This document shows, piece by piece, positions 44,899 to 53,539 of a stretch of 64,000 bases of DNA (the stretch's first letter is position 1; each line of letters starts with the position of its first letter). The stretch is from the NCBI GenBank assembly GCA_963768585.1, contig CAVYIF010000010.1, positions 1 through 64,000 of the forward strand. The letters run 5' to 3'. This DNA is from CAVUNY01 sp963768585 (GTDB lineage Bacteria; Chloroflexota; Anaerolineae; Anaerolineales; Anaerolineaceae). A model generated the notes under the pieces. It saw only the letters and a list, made by a program, of their open reading frames with translations. It did not search any database and was not told where the DNA came from. The position numbers were made by a program, and so were the translations under genes.

Positions 44899-45834
44899 TT
44901 GGCCCAGGATGTCATCCAAAAGCTAACCAGGAATATCCAACAGGTTATTATCGGTATGGATAAATCCATCCACTTACTGCTGGCGGCGGTTCTCTGTGAA
45001 GGTCATATTCTGCTGGAAGATGTCCCCGGAACCGGGAAAACCACCCTGGCGCGTGCCCTGGCCGCTTCTCTAGGATGTTCCTTCCGGCGGATACAATTCA
45101 CACCCGATCTGCTGCCTTCGGATGTAACCGGGGTAAGCTGGTTCAATCAAAAGATTCAGGAGTTTGAGTTTCGCCCTGGCCCGATTCAAACCCAGGTGAT
45201 TTTAGCCGATGAGATTAACCGGGCGACACCGCGCACCCAATCTGCGATGTTGGAAGCCATGCAAGAGCGACAGGTCACATCGGATGGCGTAACCCGCCCC
45301 TTGCCGCGGCCTTTTTTGGTTTTAGCCACACAAAACCCGGTGGAATTGGAAGGCACTTTCCCCTTGCCAGAAGCACAATTAGATCGTTTTCTACTGCGGG
45401 TGACCATCGGCTACCCAACTCAGGATGAGGAAAACCGCATCCTGGAGCGTTTCCGCGTGGAAGATCCCCTGGAAGAATTGAAACCGGTGACTTCCCCGGA
45501 GGAAATCGTTGCCCTGCAAGCGGCCCGCCGCCATGTTCGGGTTGAGGATACTGTCCGCGATTATATGGTGCGGATTGCCCGCGCCACGCGCACGAACACA
45601 GATATTCAGCTTGGTGCCAGCCCAAGGGCAACCATGGCGCTTTACCAGGTATCTCAGGCCTGGGCATTCATCCAGGGGCGGGAGTTTGTCCTTCCGGATG
45701 ACATCAAAACAGTGGCGCCTTTTGTTTTATGTCACCGCATGATTATCGCTCCACAGGCACAGCTGCGCGGGCGAAATGCGAGCGAACTGGTCACAGACAT
45801 CGTCTCGGCAGTGCCGGTGCCGGTTGAAACCTGA
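44899..45834 (+). CDS. MoxR family AAA+ ATPase
   Basis: 311 residues. Walker A is EDVPGTGKTTLARALA, Walker B VILADEINRATPRTQSAMLEAMQE, sensor 1 FLVLATQNPVELEGTFPLPEAQLDRF and the sensor 2 region LGASPRATMAL. MoxR ATPases act as chaperones for partner proteins with VWA/DUF58 domains. TTG 44899 has AGGAGG 5 nt upstream, so the 38-residue extension to 44785 is rejected. The stop overlaps the DUF58 start. Confidence 0.95.
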   Translation: MAQDVIQKLTRNIQQVIIGMDKSIHLLLAAVLCEGHILLEDVPGTGKTTLARALAASLGCSFRRIQFTPDLLPSDVTGVSWFNQKIQEFEFRPGPIQTQVILADEINRATPRTQSAMLEAMQERQVTSDGVTRPLPRPFLVLATQNPVELEGTFPLPEAQLDRFLLRVTIGYPTQDEENRILERFRVEDPLEELKPVTSPEEIVALQAARRHVRVEDTVRDYMVRIARATRTNTDIQLGASPRATMALYQVSQAWAFIQGREFVLPDDIKTVAPFVLCHRMIIAPQAQLRGRNASELVTDIVSAVPVPVET

Positions 45835-47024
45835 TGTTGTTAAAGAATTGGGCTTATGTACTGCTCCTGGTTTTCTTGATCGGCGCAGTTACTCGCGAAC
45901 CCTGGCCGGTCGCATTTTCGGTTGCAGCTGCGGTTGTCTTCTTTATTACCGTATATTGGCGGCAGCATGCGCTGGACCGGGTTAAGTACTTCCGCAGATG
46001 GACCTACCGCCGCGGATTTCCAGGCGAACATTTGTCGGTGCAAATCGAGGTTGAAAACAGGAAGATCATGCCCGTCTCCTGGATGCGGGTTACCGATACC
46101 TGGCCAGCCGCCATAGGGCCAACCGATGAAACCATCCTGAGTCCCTCTCACATCGAAGCTACCGGAGAATTGGTCAACCTATACAGCTTGCGTTGGTTTC
46201 AACGTATTGAACGCCTCTACCAATTGACCTTGCGCAAACGCGGTTTGTATCTTGTTGGCCCAGCTGCGATCAAATCTGGCGATTTGTTCGGTATGGATGA
46301 AATCAACCTTTCCCTTCAAAAGCCAGATACGGTGGTTGTCTTTCCGGAACTGCTGCCCATGTCATCCTTGCCGCTCCCCACGCAGGACCCTTTCGGATTT
46401 AAGCGATCGACGCAGCGTCTATTTGAAGATCCTACCCAGACCATGTCGATCCGGCCATACCAACCGGAAGACGGATTTCGACGCATTCATTGGCCCGCCA
46501 CGGCTCGCACTGGAGAACTGCAGGTCAAAGTCTTCCAACCCGTTTCTGCCAGGGTGATGATGATTTGTTTGAACGCCTCTACGCAGGCTCAATTCTGGCT
46601 GGGCATAGACCAGGAACGGCTCGAACATTTGATTAAAATTACTGCCACGCTGGCTTATCAGGGCATTATGGATGGGTACTCCGTAGGTTTGCTCTCTAAC
46701 GGCTGCATGGCCCATTCTGACCGGCCTTTCCATCTCATCCCAGGCAGTTCCACCGATCACCTGGCGCAGTTATTAAGCACCCTGGCTGCCGTAACGGCAT
46801 TTACCCTGGCCCCATTCGAAACCTATTTGATTCAATCCATGCCCCGGATCCCTTATGGGGCCAGTTTGCTCGTGGTGAGTGCACTCATCACGCCTGATCT
46901 GAGCACCAGCCTGCTGCGGTTAAAACGCTACCGCCCGAATATCACCCTGCTTTCCATCGCGCCCCAGCCTTTACCAACCATCCCTGGCGTGCGCACGATT
47001 CAGATGGAGTATCCAGGCAAATGA
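45834..47024 (+). CDS. DUF58 domain protein
   Basis: 396 residues. Two N-terminal membrane helices precede a beta-rich region; the DUF58 core reads IRPYQPEDGFRRIHWPATARTGELQVK, followed by a degenerate VWA-like region. Always the partner of MoxR in such clusters; the molecular role is not settled. Overlaps its neighbours on both sides (TGATG and ATGA). Confidence 0.93.
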   Translation: MLLKNWAYVLLLVFLIGAVTREPWPVAFSVAAAVVFFITVYWRQHALDRVKYFRRWTYRRGFPGEHLSVQIEVENRKIMPVSWMRVTDTWPAAIGPTDETILSPSHIEATGELVNLYSLRWFQRIERLYQLTLRKRGLYLVGPAAIKSGDLFGMDEINLSLQKPDTVVVFPELLPMSSLPLPTQDPFGFKRSTQRLFEDPTQTMSIRPYQPEDGFRRIHWPATARTGELQVKVFQPVSARVMMICLNASTQAQFWLGIDQERLEHLIKITATLAYQGIMDGYSVGLLSNGCMAHSDRPFHLIPGSSTDHLAQLLSTLAAVTAFTLAPFETYLIQSMPRIPYGASLLVVSALITPDLSTSLLRLKRYRPNITLLSIAPQPLPTIPGVRTIQMEYPGK

Positions 47025-48475
47025 GCGCCCTGCGTCAGGCCTTCAACCAAACGGACCTGCGCCTGCGTTTATGGGGCGATTTCGCCATGATTGCCTTGCT
47101 GGTGATGGAATCATTCTGGATCACAGATTGGTATGATGTCCTGGCCCATCCCAAAGCTGGGTGGTTAACCACTGATATATTCATCGTCGTTGTGTTGTTC
47201 CTTTCGCACATCCTGGCTCGCACAGCCGCCCATTTCCGCCTTTCGATCAACTGGCGCCGCGGTGTGATCGTTGCCTGGCTAGTTGCAGCAATCACAGCCG
47301 GATTTCCCATCTTGACCTTTGCCGGCGAAGGGCTGACCCTGATCGAAATCGCGCGAAAAATTGGTATTTCTTTTACGACACTCGGTTCGGACCTGATCGA
47401 ATTCTGGCATATTTTGCTGCTGCTCTTGATCGTTTTGCATGCCGTACGGCTGGCTCGCGAGCCGCTGCAGGTTTATACCTCCCGGGCAAATTTTCAACTT
47501 GGTTTGTTCTTGCTCTTACTTTACGGACTGCTGTTTAGCTGGAATAAACCGGCTCAGGCAATAATTACCACTTACGGCTTCTTATTTTGCGGCATCGCCG
47601 CGATGAGCGCCGCGCGAATCAGCACGTTAAGCGAACAGCGTGGGGGCAGATTGCCGCGCCTGCAGTTCACCTGGTTGGTTGGCATCCTATCCACTGCTGC
47701 AGTCGTGGTGGGGATCGCAGTGATGTTGGGCTGGTTCACCACCAACATTGCCTCTGAAGCCGTTGCCCTTGCCTTTACGATCCTTTTTTCGATCATGCTG
47801 CTGATCGGCCTGGTCGTTTTTTCGCCCATACTGCTCCTGATTCTGGCACTTGGACCGACATTAATGAACTTGTTGGACACGCTCTCCAGAATAACCCTGT
47901 TTGCGGAGATGATGAAATTTGCCTCCGAAGCGGCCAAAAAAATCGGCATTACCCCGGAATGGATCGAGGCTGCGGCTCAAACGACCAAACCATTCGCATT
48001 GATCGGTATACTGGCAGGGGTAGTGGTGCTGATCCTGGTCACAATGGTCTGGAAACCCTGGCAGCGCCGTTTGCTGGCGGAAGAGACTGCCAGCACCCTG
48101 CCTTTACGCGCTGCCTTACGTTTTCCACGCCTTTTGTTCAAACGCTTTTCTGGTCGCTTGCCTTCGGGCAGTCGCATTCTGGCTGCCGCCCGGATTCGCA
48201 GGGCTTATGCGCAGTTGATGGAATTATCCTCGCGTTTGGGAAAACCACGCCTGCCTTCTGCCACCCCATTAGAGTTTCTCCCCGTGCTGCAAACGTTATT
48301 TCCGGGTGAAGAGCAGACTCTGCACGCAATCACTCAGGCCTACCTGCAGGTGCGCTACGGAGAACTGCCAGAAACGTATGAAGAGGTACAATTGGTTCTG
48401 CTGGGATGGGAGCGGATCAAAATCCAGGGCAAACGGCTTCAGGCTGAACAAAAAAGATTACTAAAACGCAAATGA
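47021..48475 (+). CDS. Membrane protein with C-terminal DUF4129 domain
   Basis: 484 residues. About ten membrane helices, then a cytoplasmic C-terminal domain of about 110 residues (RRAYAQLMELSSRLGKPR, HAITQAYLQVRYGELPETYEE), which is DUF4129. In related loci DUF4129 is the tail of the transglutaminase protein; here the transglutaminase is encoded 27 kb away (17.8-20.1 kb). Coupled to DUF58 by a 4-bp overlap. Confidence 0.85.
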   Translation: MSALRQAFNQTDLRLRLWGDFAMIALLVMESFWITDWYDVLAHPKAGWLTTDIFIVVVLFLSHILARTAAHFRLSINWRRGVIVAWLVAAITAGFPILTFAGEGLTLIEIARKIGISFTTLGSDLIEFWHILLLLLIVLHAVRLAREPLQVYTSRANFQLGLFLLLLYGLLFSWNKPAQAIITTYGFLFCGIAAMSAARISTLSEQRGGRLPRLQFTWLVGILSTAAVVVGIAVMLGWFTTNIASEAVALAFTILFSIMLLIGLVVFSPILLLILALGPTLMNLLDTLSRITLFAEMMKFASEAAKKIGITPEWIEAAAQTTKPFALIGILAGVVVLILVTMVWKPWQRRLLAEETASTLPLRAALRFPRLLFKRFSGRLPSGSRILAAARIRRAYAQLMELSSRLGKPRLPSATPLEFLPVLQTLFPGEEQTLHAITQAYLQVRYGELPETYEEVQLVLLGWERIKIQGKRLQAEQKRLLKRK

Positions 48476-48498
48476 TCCCGACGCGACCGGGATCATTT
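48470..48498. terminator. Weak intergenic hairpin between convergent genes
   Basis: Perfect 11-bp stem (AAATGATCCCG and complement) with 7-nt loop, overlapping the DUF4129 stop codon. No long T-tract, so termination is likely only partial. Confidence 0.5.
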
Positions 48499-48531
48499 GA
48501 TGAAATTTACGCATCCGCCACCAGATTAATC

Positions 48532-49890
48532 TTATTTGCCAAACTCTTTCATGATGCGCACAATATGCCGGGCCGCTTTAAGATAAAGATCCAGGCGCAC
48601 ATTCTCATTCGGCGCATGAGCTTGAGCACCGGGATACCCTGTGCCGGCGGTGGCGATGGGCACTTTCAGATATTCGTGAAAAACATAATTGGGGCCTGAA
48701 CCCCCAATCATCGGCACAATCTGCATTGGTATGCCATATACATCCGTAGAAGTATCAGCCACCAGTTTCACAAAAGGATCATCCGGATCGGTGCGAGCAG
48801 GCGCTTCGCCACCGATTAGATTAATCTCAACGTCGCTAAAACCTTCGGCATCAAGATGAAGACGCAGAAGTTTTACCACTTCCTCAGGAAACTGGTCCGG
48901 AACCAGGCGAAAATCGACTTTAGCACTGGCTCTGGCAGGCAGAACTGTTTTAGAACCCGGTCCCTGGTAGCCTGAAGTCAAACCGCAGATTGTACAGGTC
49001 GGTTCAAAAACCTGTGCCAGGCGCAGTTCCACCCCACCCTGCAGCCCTTTTAAGAAACCCTTGAGGCCATAACGTTGGCGATATTCATCCGACGTTTCCG
49101 GCAGCACTTTCATCAGTTCAATATCGCGCTGGCTGGGTTTTCTCACATGGTCATAAAATCCGGGGATACGGATGCGTTCATCCGGACCCTTGAGCGTATT
49201 CAACGCCCAGATTAACCGCCAGGCGGCGTTCGGAAAAATTGAACCACCCAAACCAGAATGGACATCCTGCGAAGCGGTCTGGACAGAAAGCTCAACGTAA
49301 CAGATCCCACGCATTCCAAGGGATTGCGTCGGCTGCTCACGATGATCAACACCACCAGATTCCCAGATGCAGGCATCTGCCTTTAGTTTTTCGCGATGAT
49401 CCTTGACAAAACCATGCAAATGAATACTGGAGATCTCTTCTTCACCCTCGATCACCCACTTGATATTACAGGGTATATCCCCATCTAAAGCCAGCAGCGA
49501 ATCGATGGCAAATAACCGGCTGGTGATATCACTCTTATCGTCGCTTACCCCCCGCCCGTAGAGCTTGCCATCGCGCAAAGTGGGAACAAATGGCGGGGAT
49601 TCCCACAGATCTAATGGCTCTGCTGGCTGCACATCATAATGATTGTAAATGATTAATGTTTTATCGCTTTTCCCGGCTCGCTCGCCATATACGACCGGCG
49701 CGCCGTCTGTTGCCATAATTTCTACGGAAAAACCACGCTGTTTCAACTTGTCCCCAACCAGCGCGGCACATTCATTCAATCCCCAGTTCTGAGCGCTGAC
49801 GCTCGGCTGCGATACCAGTCGAGACAGCTCATCGACGCTCTCCATCAGGTGCGTCTCAAGATAAGAATCATATTTTGAATAATCGTTCAC
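48532..49890 (-). CDS. M20 family dipeptidase
   Basis: 452 residues, full length. Metal ligands are visible: YNHYDVQPAEP (His), GRGVSDDKSDI (bridging Asp), IEGEEEISS (catalytic Glu and ligand), ESGGVDH and the C-terminal HAPNENV (His). The dimerisation domain lies at about 205-360. Family members hydrolyse dipeptides with two metal ions. Minus strand, 42 bp downstream of the VTT gene stop. Confidence 0.93.
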   Translation of the reverse strand: MNDYSKYDSYLETHLMESVDELSRLVSQPSVSAQNWGLNECAALVGDKLKQRGFSVEIMATDGAPVVYGERAGKSDKTLIIYNHYDVQPAEPLDLWESPPFVPTLRDGKLYGRGVSDDKSDITSRLFAIDSLLALDGDIPCNIKWVIEGEEEISSIHLHGFVKDHREKLKADACIWESGGVDHREQPTQSLGMRGICYVELSVQTASQDVHSGLGGSIFPNAAWRLIWALNTLKGPDERIRIPGFYDHVRKPSQRDIELMKVLPETSDEYRQRYGLKGFLKGLQGGVELRLAQVFEPTCTICGLTSGYQGPGSKTVLPARASAKVDFRLVPDQFPEEVVKLLRLHLDAEGFSDVEINLIGGEAPARTDPDDPFVKLVADTSTDVYGIPMQIVPMIGGSGPNYVFHEYLKVPIATAGTGYPGAQAHAPNENVRLDLYLKAARHIVRIMKEFGK

Positions 49891-49944
49891 AACTCCTCCT
49901 TAATATGGGACGGACTTAATGGCTACGATGAAATGACCGGGCCA

Positions 49945-50490
49945 TTACTGGAAATACTTAAACAGCGCCAATCCCCCATAAGCGATTAGAAAACATTTGG
50001 GTAATTTTCCCAAGAAGCACCAGAACAAGAAAGAATACCAGGGCATTTTTAATGCCCCCGCCACCATTCCGGCGACGTCTATCAAGACGTTAGGGATGAA
50101 ACCCAAAACGAGGATCGTAACCCCGCCGTACTTCTTCATCCAAATTTCCATACGCTCGTACCATTTTGAGCGTTTCATCACTCCCTGCCCGGCAATTCCG
50201 GCGAAATAACCCGAAAGTTCGCCAATGGCGGCGCCAATGGCGAACAGTAAAGCCGCCCAAAATGGATTGAGAACGGATGCGGCAGCTCCCAACACCAGCA
50301 GCCCGGGCATTGGTGCAAACATGGCTGCACTGGCAATCAAACCCACCAGGAAGATACCCGGGTAACCCAATACGCCCAGGCTGCGAATCCAGTCTCGTTC
50401 GATATAAATCAATACCGACAGAGCGATCACTGCCAGCATGACCAGCACCACGCGCCAGATCGAATCGTTTTGAGGAATCTCTTTTTCCAC
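49945..50490 (-). CDS. VTT domain (DedA/SNARE-associated) membrane protein
   Basis: 181 residues. Conserved AAMFAPMPGLLVLGAAASVL and ELSGYFAGIAGQGV stretches with re-entrant Pro/Gly motifs match the VTT/DedA-like family, members of which help flip phospholipids or undecaprenyl phosphate. GTG start at 50490 directly follows the udk stop. Confidence 0.85.
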   Translation of the reverse strand: MEKEIPQNDSIWRVVLVMLAVIALSVLIYIERDWIRSLGVLGYPGIFLVGLIASAAMFAPMPGLLVLGAAASVLNPFWAALLFAIGAAIGELSGYFAGIAGQGVMKRSKWYERMEIWMKKYGGVTILVLGFIPNVLIDVAGMVAGALKMPWYSFLFWCFLGKLPKCFLIAYGGLALFKYFQ

Positions 50491-51129
50491 TTAATGCCCC
50501 TCTACCTGTAGTAAAGCTTCAATGCGGGTGGTCACCATTCCCATCGCGACTTCATTAAACCCGCCCTCCGGGATAATCACATCGGCATACCGCTTGGAGG
50601 GTTCGACAAATTCAAGGTGCATCGGCCGGACCGTATGCAGGTATTGTTTTATAACCGACTCGGTGGTCCGCCCGCGCTCGGTGATATCCCGCTGCAGGCG
50701 GCGAATCAAGCGGATATCGGAATCGGTATCCACAAATATTTTTACATCGAATAAGTCGCGCAATGCCCGTTCGGCAAAGATTAAGATGCCTTCCACCAGA
50801 ATGACCCGCTGTGGTTCAATGCAAATCGTTTTATCGGTGCGGGAGTGGGTCGTGAAGTCATATACCGGCAGATCAATCGCTTGCCAGGCTTTTAGTTGTA
50901 AAATATGTCGAATCATCAATTCTGTTTCGAGTGATTCGGGGTGGTCAAAGTTAACTTCAGCACGTTGAGGATCTGGAAGAAGGCTCAGGTCACGATAATA
51001 AGCATCGTGCGCCAGATAGGCAATTCGGTCAGCGCCGACTCGGTGCAAAATGACATTTGCTACCGTCGTCTTTCCCGACCCTGATCCTCCGGCGATTCCA
51101 ATGACGATGGGAACGGGCAAATCAGACAT
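50491..51129 (-). CDS. udk: Uridine kinase
   Basis: 212 residues. Walker A GIAGGSGSGKTTVA; the uridine-binding DAYYRDLSLLPDPQRAEVNFDHPESLET and YDFTTHSRTDKT; VEGILIFAERALRDLFDVKIFVD follows. Salvages uridine and cytidine to their monophosphates. First gene of a probable minus-strand unit udk-VTT-M20. Confidence 0.96.
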   Translation of the reverse strand: MSDLPVPIVIGIAGGSGSGKTTVANVILHRVGADRIAYLAHDAYYRDLSLLPDPQRAEVNFDHPESLETELMIRHILQLKAWQAIDLPVYDFTTHSRTDKTICIEPQRVILVEGILIFAERALRDLFDVKIFVDTDSDIRLIRRLQRDITERGRTTESVIKQYLHTVRPMHLEFVEPSKRYADVIIPEGGFNEVAMGMVTTRIEALLQVEGH

Positions 51130-51343
51130 GGAATGATTATATCAAAACCTTCTTTGATTTCGTACCATTAAAATATGCATCGCGACCATCAAAACCAGCA
51201 GGTTTGATATACAATTGAAACCGGAAACAGGTAAAAGGTGGAAACCTTAAATCCGGTTTTGCGACAGGTCTGTACAATTAAAAATAACGGCCTTGAAGAC
51301 TGGATGATTCTTCAAGGCCTGAACAAAAAATGCGTGATCCCAG

Positions 51344-51416
51344 AGCCGCGTGTCGGGATCGAACCGACGACCTAGCATTTACGAAACGCTCGCTCTACCA
51401 ACTGAGCTAACGCGGC
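51344..51416 (-). tRNA. tRNA-Thr (anticodon CGT)
   Basis: On the minus strand the 7-bp acceptor GCCGCGT/ACGCGGC, D-arm GCTCAGTTGGTAGAGC, anticodon stem AGCGT/ATGCT with loop TTCGTAA, and T-arm with GGTTCGATCCC all fit a cloverleaf. The anticodon is CGT, so it reads ACG. CCA is not encoded. It is the second of two tandem copies, the first being truncated. Confidence 0.95.
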
Positions 51417-51424
51417 AGTTGCCT

Positions 51425-51476
51425 GCTTTACTTGACGTCTACAAAACGCCCGCTCTACTATCTAAGCTATGGTGGC
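51425..51476 (-). pseudogene. Truncated tRNA-Thr-like sequence (anticodon TGT)
   Basis: From 51476 downward the minus strand gives an acceptor-like GCCACCA, D-arm TAGCTTAGATAGTAGAGC, and anticodon stem GGCGT/ACGTC with loop TTTGTAG (anticodon TGT). After the anticodon arm the sequence departs: no T-arm or 3' acceptor half is present before the next tRNA begins. It looks like the 5' part of a tRNA-Thr(UGU) that lost its 3' half. Confidence 0.7.
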
Positions 51477-51533
51477 GCGTGCGAAATTATATCAGAACCT
51501 CTATGAAATCAGCAAGAGAAAAGGTTGGTCCGA

Positions 51534-52790
51534 ATGCTTTCAATTGCCATGTTATCGTTTCATACCTGTCCCCTGGCGATTCTGGGTGGTAAAGATACCG
51601 GTGGAATGAATGTCTATGTGCGTGAATTGACCCGTCACCTGGGCCCGTTGGGCGTTCATGTGGATGTTTTCACCCGTTCGCAGGATGAGCATGTTCCCCA
51701 TGTCCTTCACGACCTGGGATACGGTAACCGGGTGGTGCATGTACCCTCCGGGCCGGAGGTGCCTTTACCGAAAAAACAACTGGCCGGGTATATTCCCCAA
51801 TTCGCAGAGGGTATTCAATCCTTTGTCGCTGAAAAAGGCCTCCATTATGATTTGATCCATTCACATTATTGGATGTCAGGCATTGCCGCCAGGATGCTAT
51901 CGGCTTCATGGGATGTGCCCATTGTCGAGATGTTTCATACCCTGGGCCTGATGAAAAACCGGATTGCCCGCAGCCCTGAAGAGATGGAAGGGGCATACCG
52001 CATTAATGGCGAAGCCGATGTGATCCAGGCTGCCGATCGCATCATTGCAGCGACCCCAGCCGAACAGTCTCAACTTGAGTTCCTGTACCAGGTGCCCACA
52101 TCAAAAATTACCATCATTCCGCCAGGTGTAGATACGGGGCACTTTTATCCCATCCCGCCAGACGAAGCGAAGGCTGCTGTGGGCATCCCGGCCGAGGACC
52201 GCATTGTACTATTCGTCGGTCGGATCGAGCCTCTCAAAGGGGTTGATACCCTGATTCGTTCGATAGCCATCCTGCGCGACCGGGGTATTTTAGCCGAACT
52301 ACCCCACGACCTGGTGATTATCGGGGGCGATCCGAGTGATGACGTTGCCGTAACAAATGTCGAGATGGCCCGTTTGAAAGCATTATGCCAGGAGCTTCAC
52401 CTGGACGACCTGGTGATTTTTCTGGGCAAACGCGGCCAGGATACGCTGCCTTATTATTACTCGGCTGCCGAAGTTTTGGTGATGCCGTCTCATTATGAAT
52501 CATTTGGCATGGTAGCGTTAGAAGCGATGGCCTGTGGCACACCAGTCGTGGCTTCTCAGGTCGGCGGGCTGGCATTTCTGGTACAGGATGGGATCACCGG
52601 TTACGTCATTCAAGATGGTAACCCAGACCTGCTGGCGAACCGCCTGGAGCAGCTTCTGCGCCAGCCAGATTTACGCAATCAGTTAGGTCTGCAGGCAGCC
52701 GCTTATGCTCAAAACTATGCCTGGGAAAAAATCACCCAGCGCATGATCCAGGTTTATGAAAGCGAGTTGAAAAAGAAGCAGAAAATATAA
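51534..52790 (+). CDS. Glycosyltransferase family 4 (MshA/sucrose-phosphate synthase-like)
   Basis: 418 residues. The N-terminal GGKDTGGMNVYVRELTRHLG and IHSHYWMSG motifs are typical of the MshA/SPS subgroup, and the donor site includes VGRIEPLKGVDTLIR, PSHYESFGMVALEAMACG and GGLAFLV. Candidates are D-inositol-3-phosphate GlcNAc transferase-like or sucrose-phosphate synthase-like activity; sequence alone does not decide. ATG 51534 is preferred to TTG 51525. Confidence 0.92.
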   Translation: MLSIAMLSFHTCPLAILGGKDTGGMNVYVRELTRHLGPLGVHVDVFTRSQDEHVPHVLHDLGYGNRVVHVPSGPEVPLPKKQLAGYIPQFAEGIQSFVAEKGLHYDLIHSHYWMSGIAARMLSASWDVPIVEMFHTLGLMKNRIARSPEEMEGAYRINGEADVIQAADRIIAATPAEQSQLEFLYQVPTSKITIIPPGVDTGHFYPIPPDEAKAAVGIPAEDRIVLFVGRIEPLKGVDTLIRSIAILRDRGILAELPHDLVIIGGDPSDDVAVTNVEMARLKALCQELHLDDLVIFLGKRGQDTLPYYYSAAEVLVMPSHYESFGMVALEAMACGTPVVASQVGGLAFLVQDGITGYVIQDGNPDLLANRLEQLLRQPDLRNQLGLQAAAYAQNYAWEKITQRMIQVYESELKKKQKI

Positions 52791-52838
52791 CCTGACCATC
52801 CAGTGTAAGGATAGGATGTCAAACCAGTTGTAAACCAA

Positions 52839-53474
52839 TTACATCAATCCGCCCCGAAACACGTAAATCATAATTATGGCTGAAAACCAGATTGCGAGGG
52901 CAGCGTTCAGTCGATCCATCCGTGTCTGGCTGCGCAAAAGAATATAGAGAACAGCAGCCGCCATGACCACCCCACCAAGAATGCCAGTGCCAGAAACCGC
53001 AAGTTGGATTTGGGGCATATAACCGGTTAAGAATATCAAAGAACCCAGACCAACATGTCCCAACCATCCCATAAAAAATAACAACAAAAAATAATGCAGC
53101 CCCACAGAATTAACTTTACGCCAAAGTACACTCGATATCAGCAGCGCCATCATCAGCAAGATGATCCCCGTCTCAGTGATCATCGATTGAGCACCCAACC
53201 AAAGACTAAATTCAACGACCGCCCATCCAGCAGCCCCACTCAGAATGCCCCACCAGGCCCGTGTTATGACAGGATCGCGGCTTGAGAGGGATCTTTCCAG
53301 ACAAATAGCGGTCAGCGCCACCAGCACGACCGTATAAACCAAAATTCCTGGCCTGTCGAAGATAATCAAAATTGGTTTGACAAACAGCACCACAACAATA
53401 TCCAGGAGCACCAACACCCCTGCGGCCAACAGACCATCGATTAATTTGCTGCGCAAATCAAATTTTTGCTCCAT
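52839..53474 (-). CDS. Hypothetical polytopic membrane protein
   Basis: 211 residues, not recognised. Seven hydrophobic segments, short loops, no catalytic motif visible. GGAGG stands 7 nt before the ATG on the minus strand. It lies alone between a convergent GT4 gene and dinB. Confidence 0.7.
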   Translation of the reverse strand: MEQKFDLRSKLIDGLLAAGVLVLLDIVVVLFVKPILIIFDRPGILVYTVVLVALTAICLERSLSSRDPVITRAWWGILSGAAGWAVVEFSLWLGAQSMITETGIILLMMALLISSVLWRKVNSVGLHYFLLLFFMGWLGHVGLGSLIFLTGYMPQIQLAVSGTGILGGVVMAAAVLYILLRSQTRMDRLNAALAIWFSAIIMIYVFRGGLM

Positions 53475-53539
53475 CCAATATCCTCCGCTAATTATGGCGC
53501 ATCCTAATTCATTCTACATTGAAATTGGAAAGATAAGCC

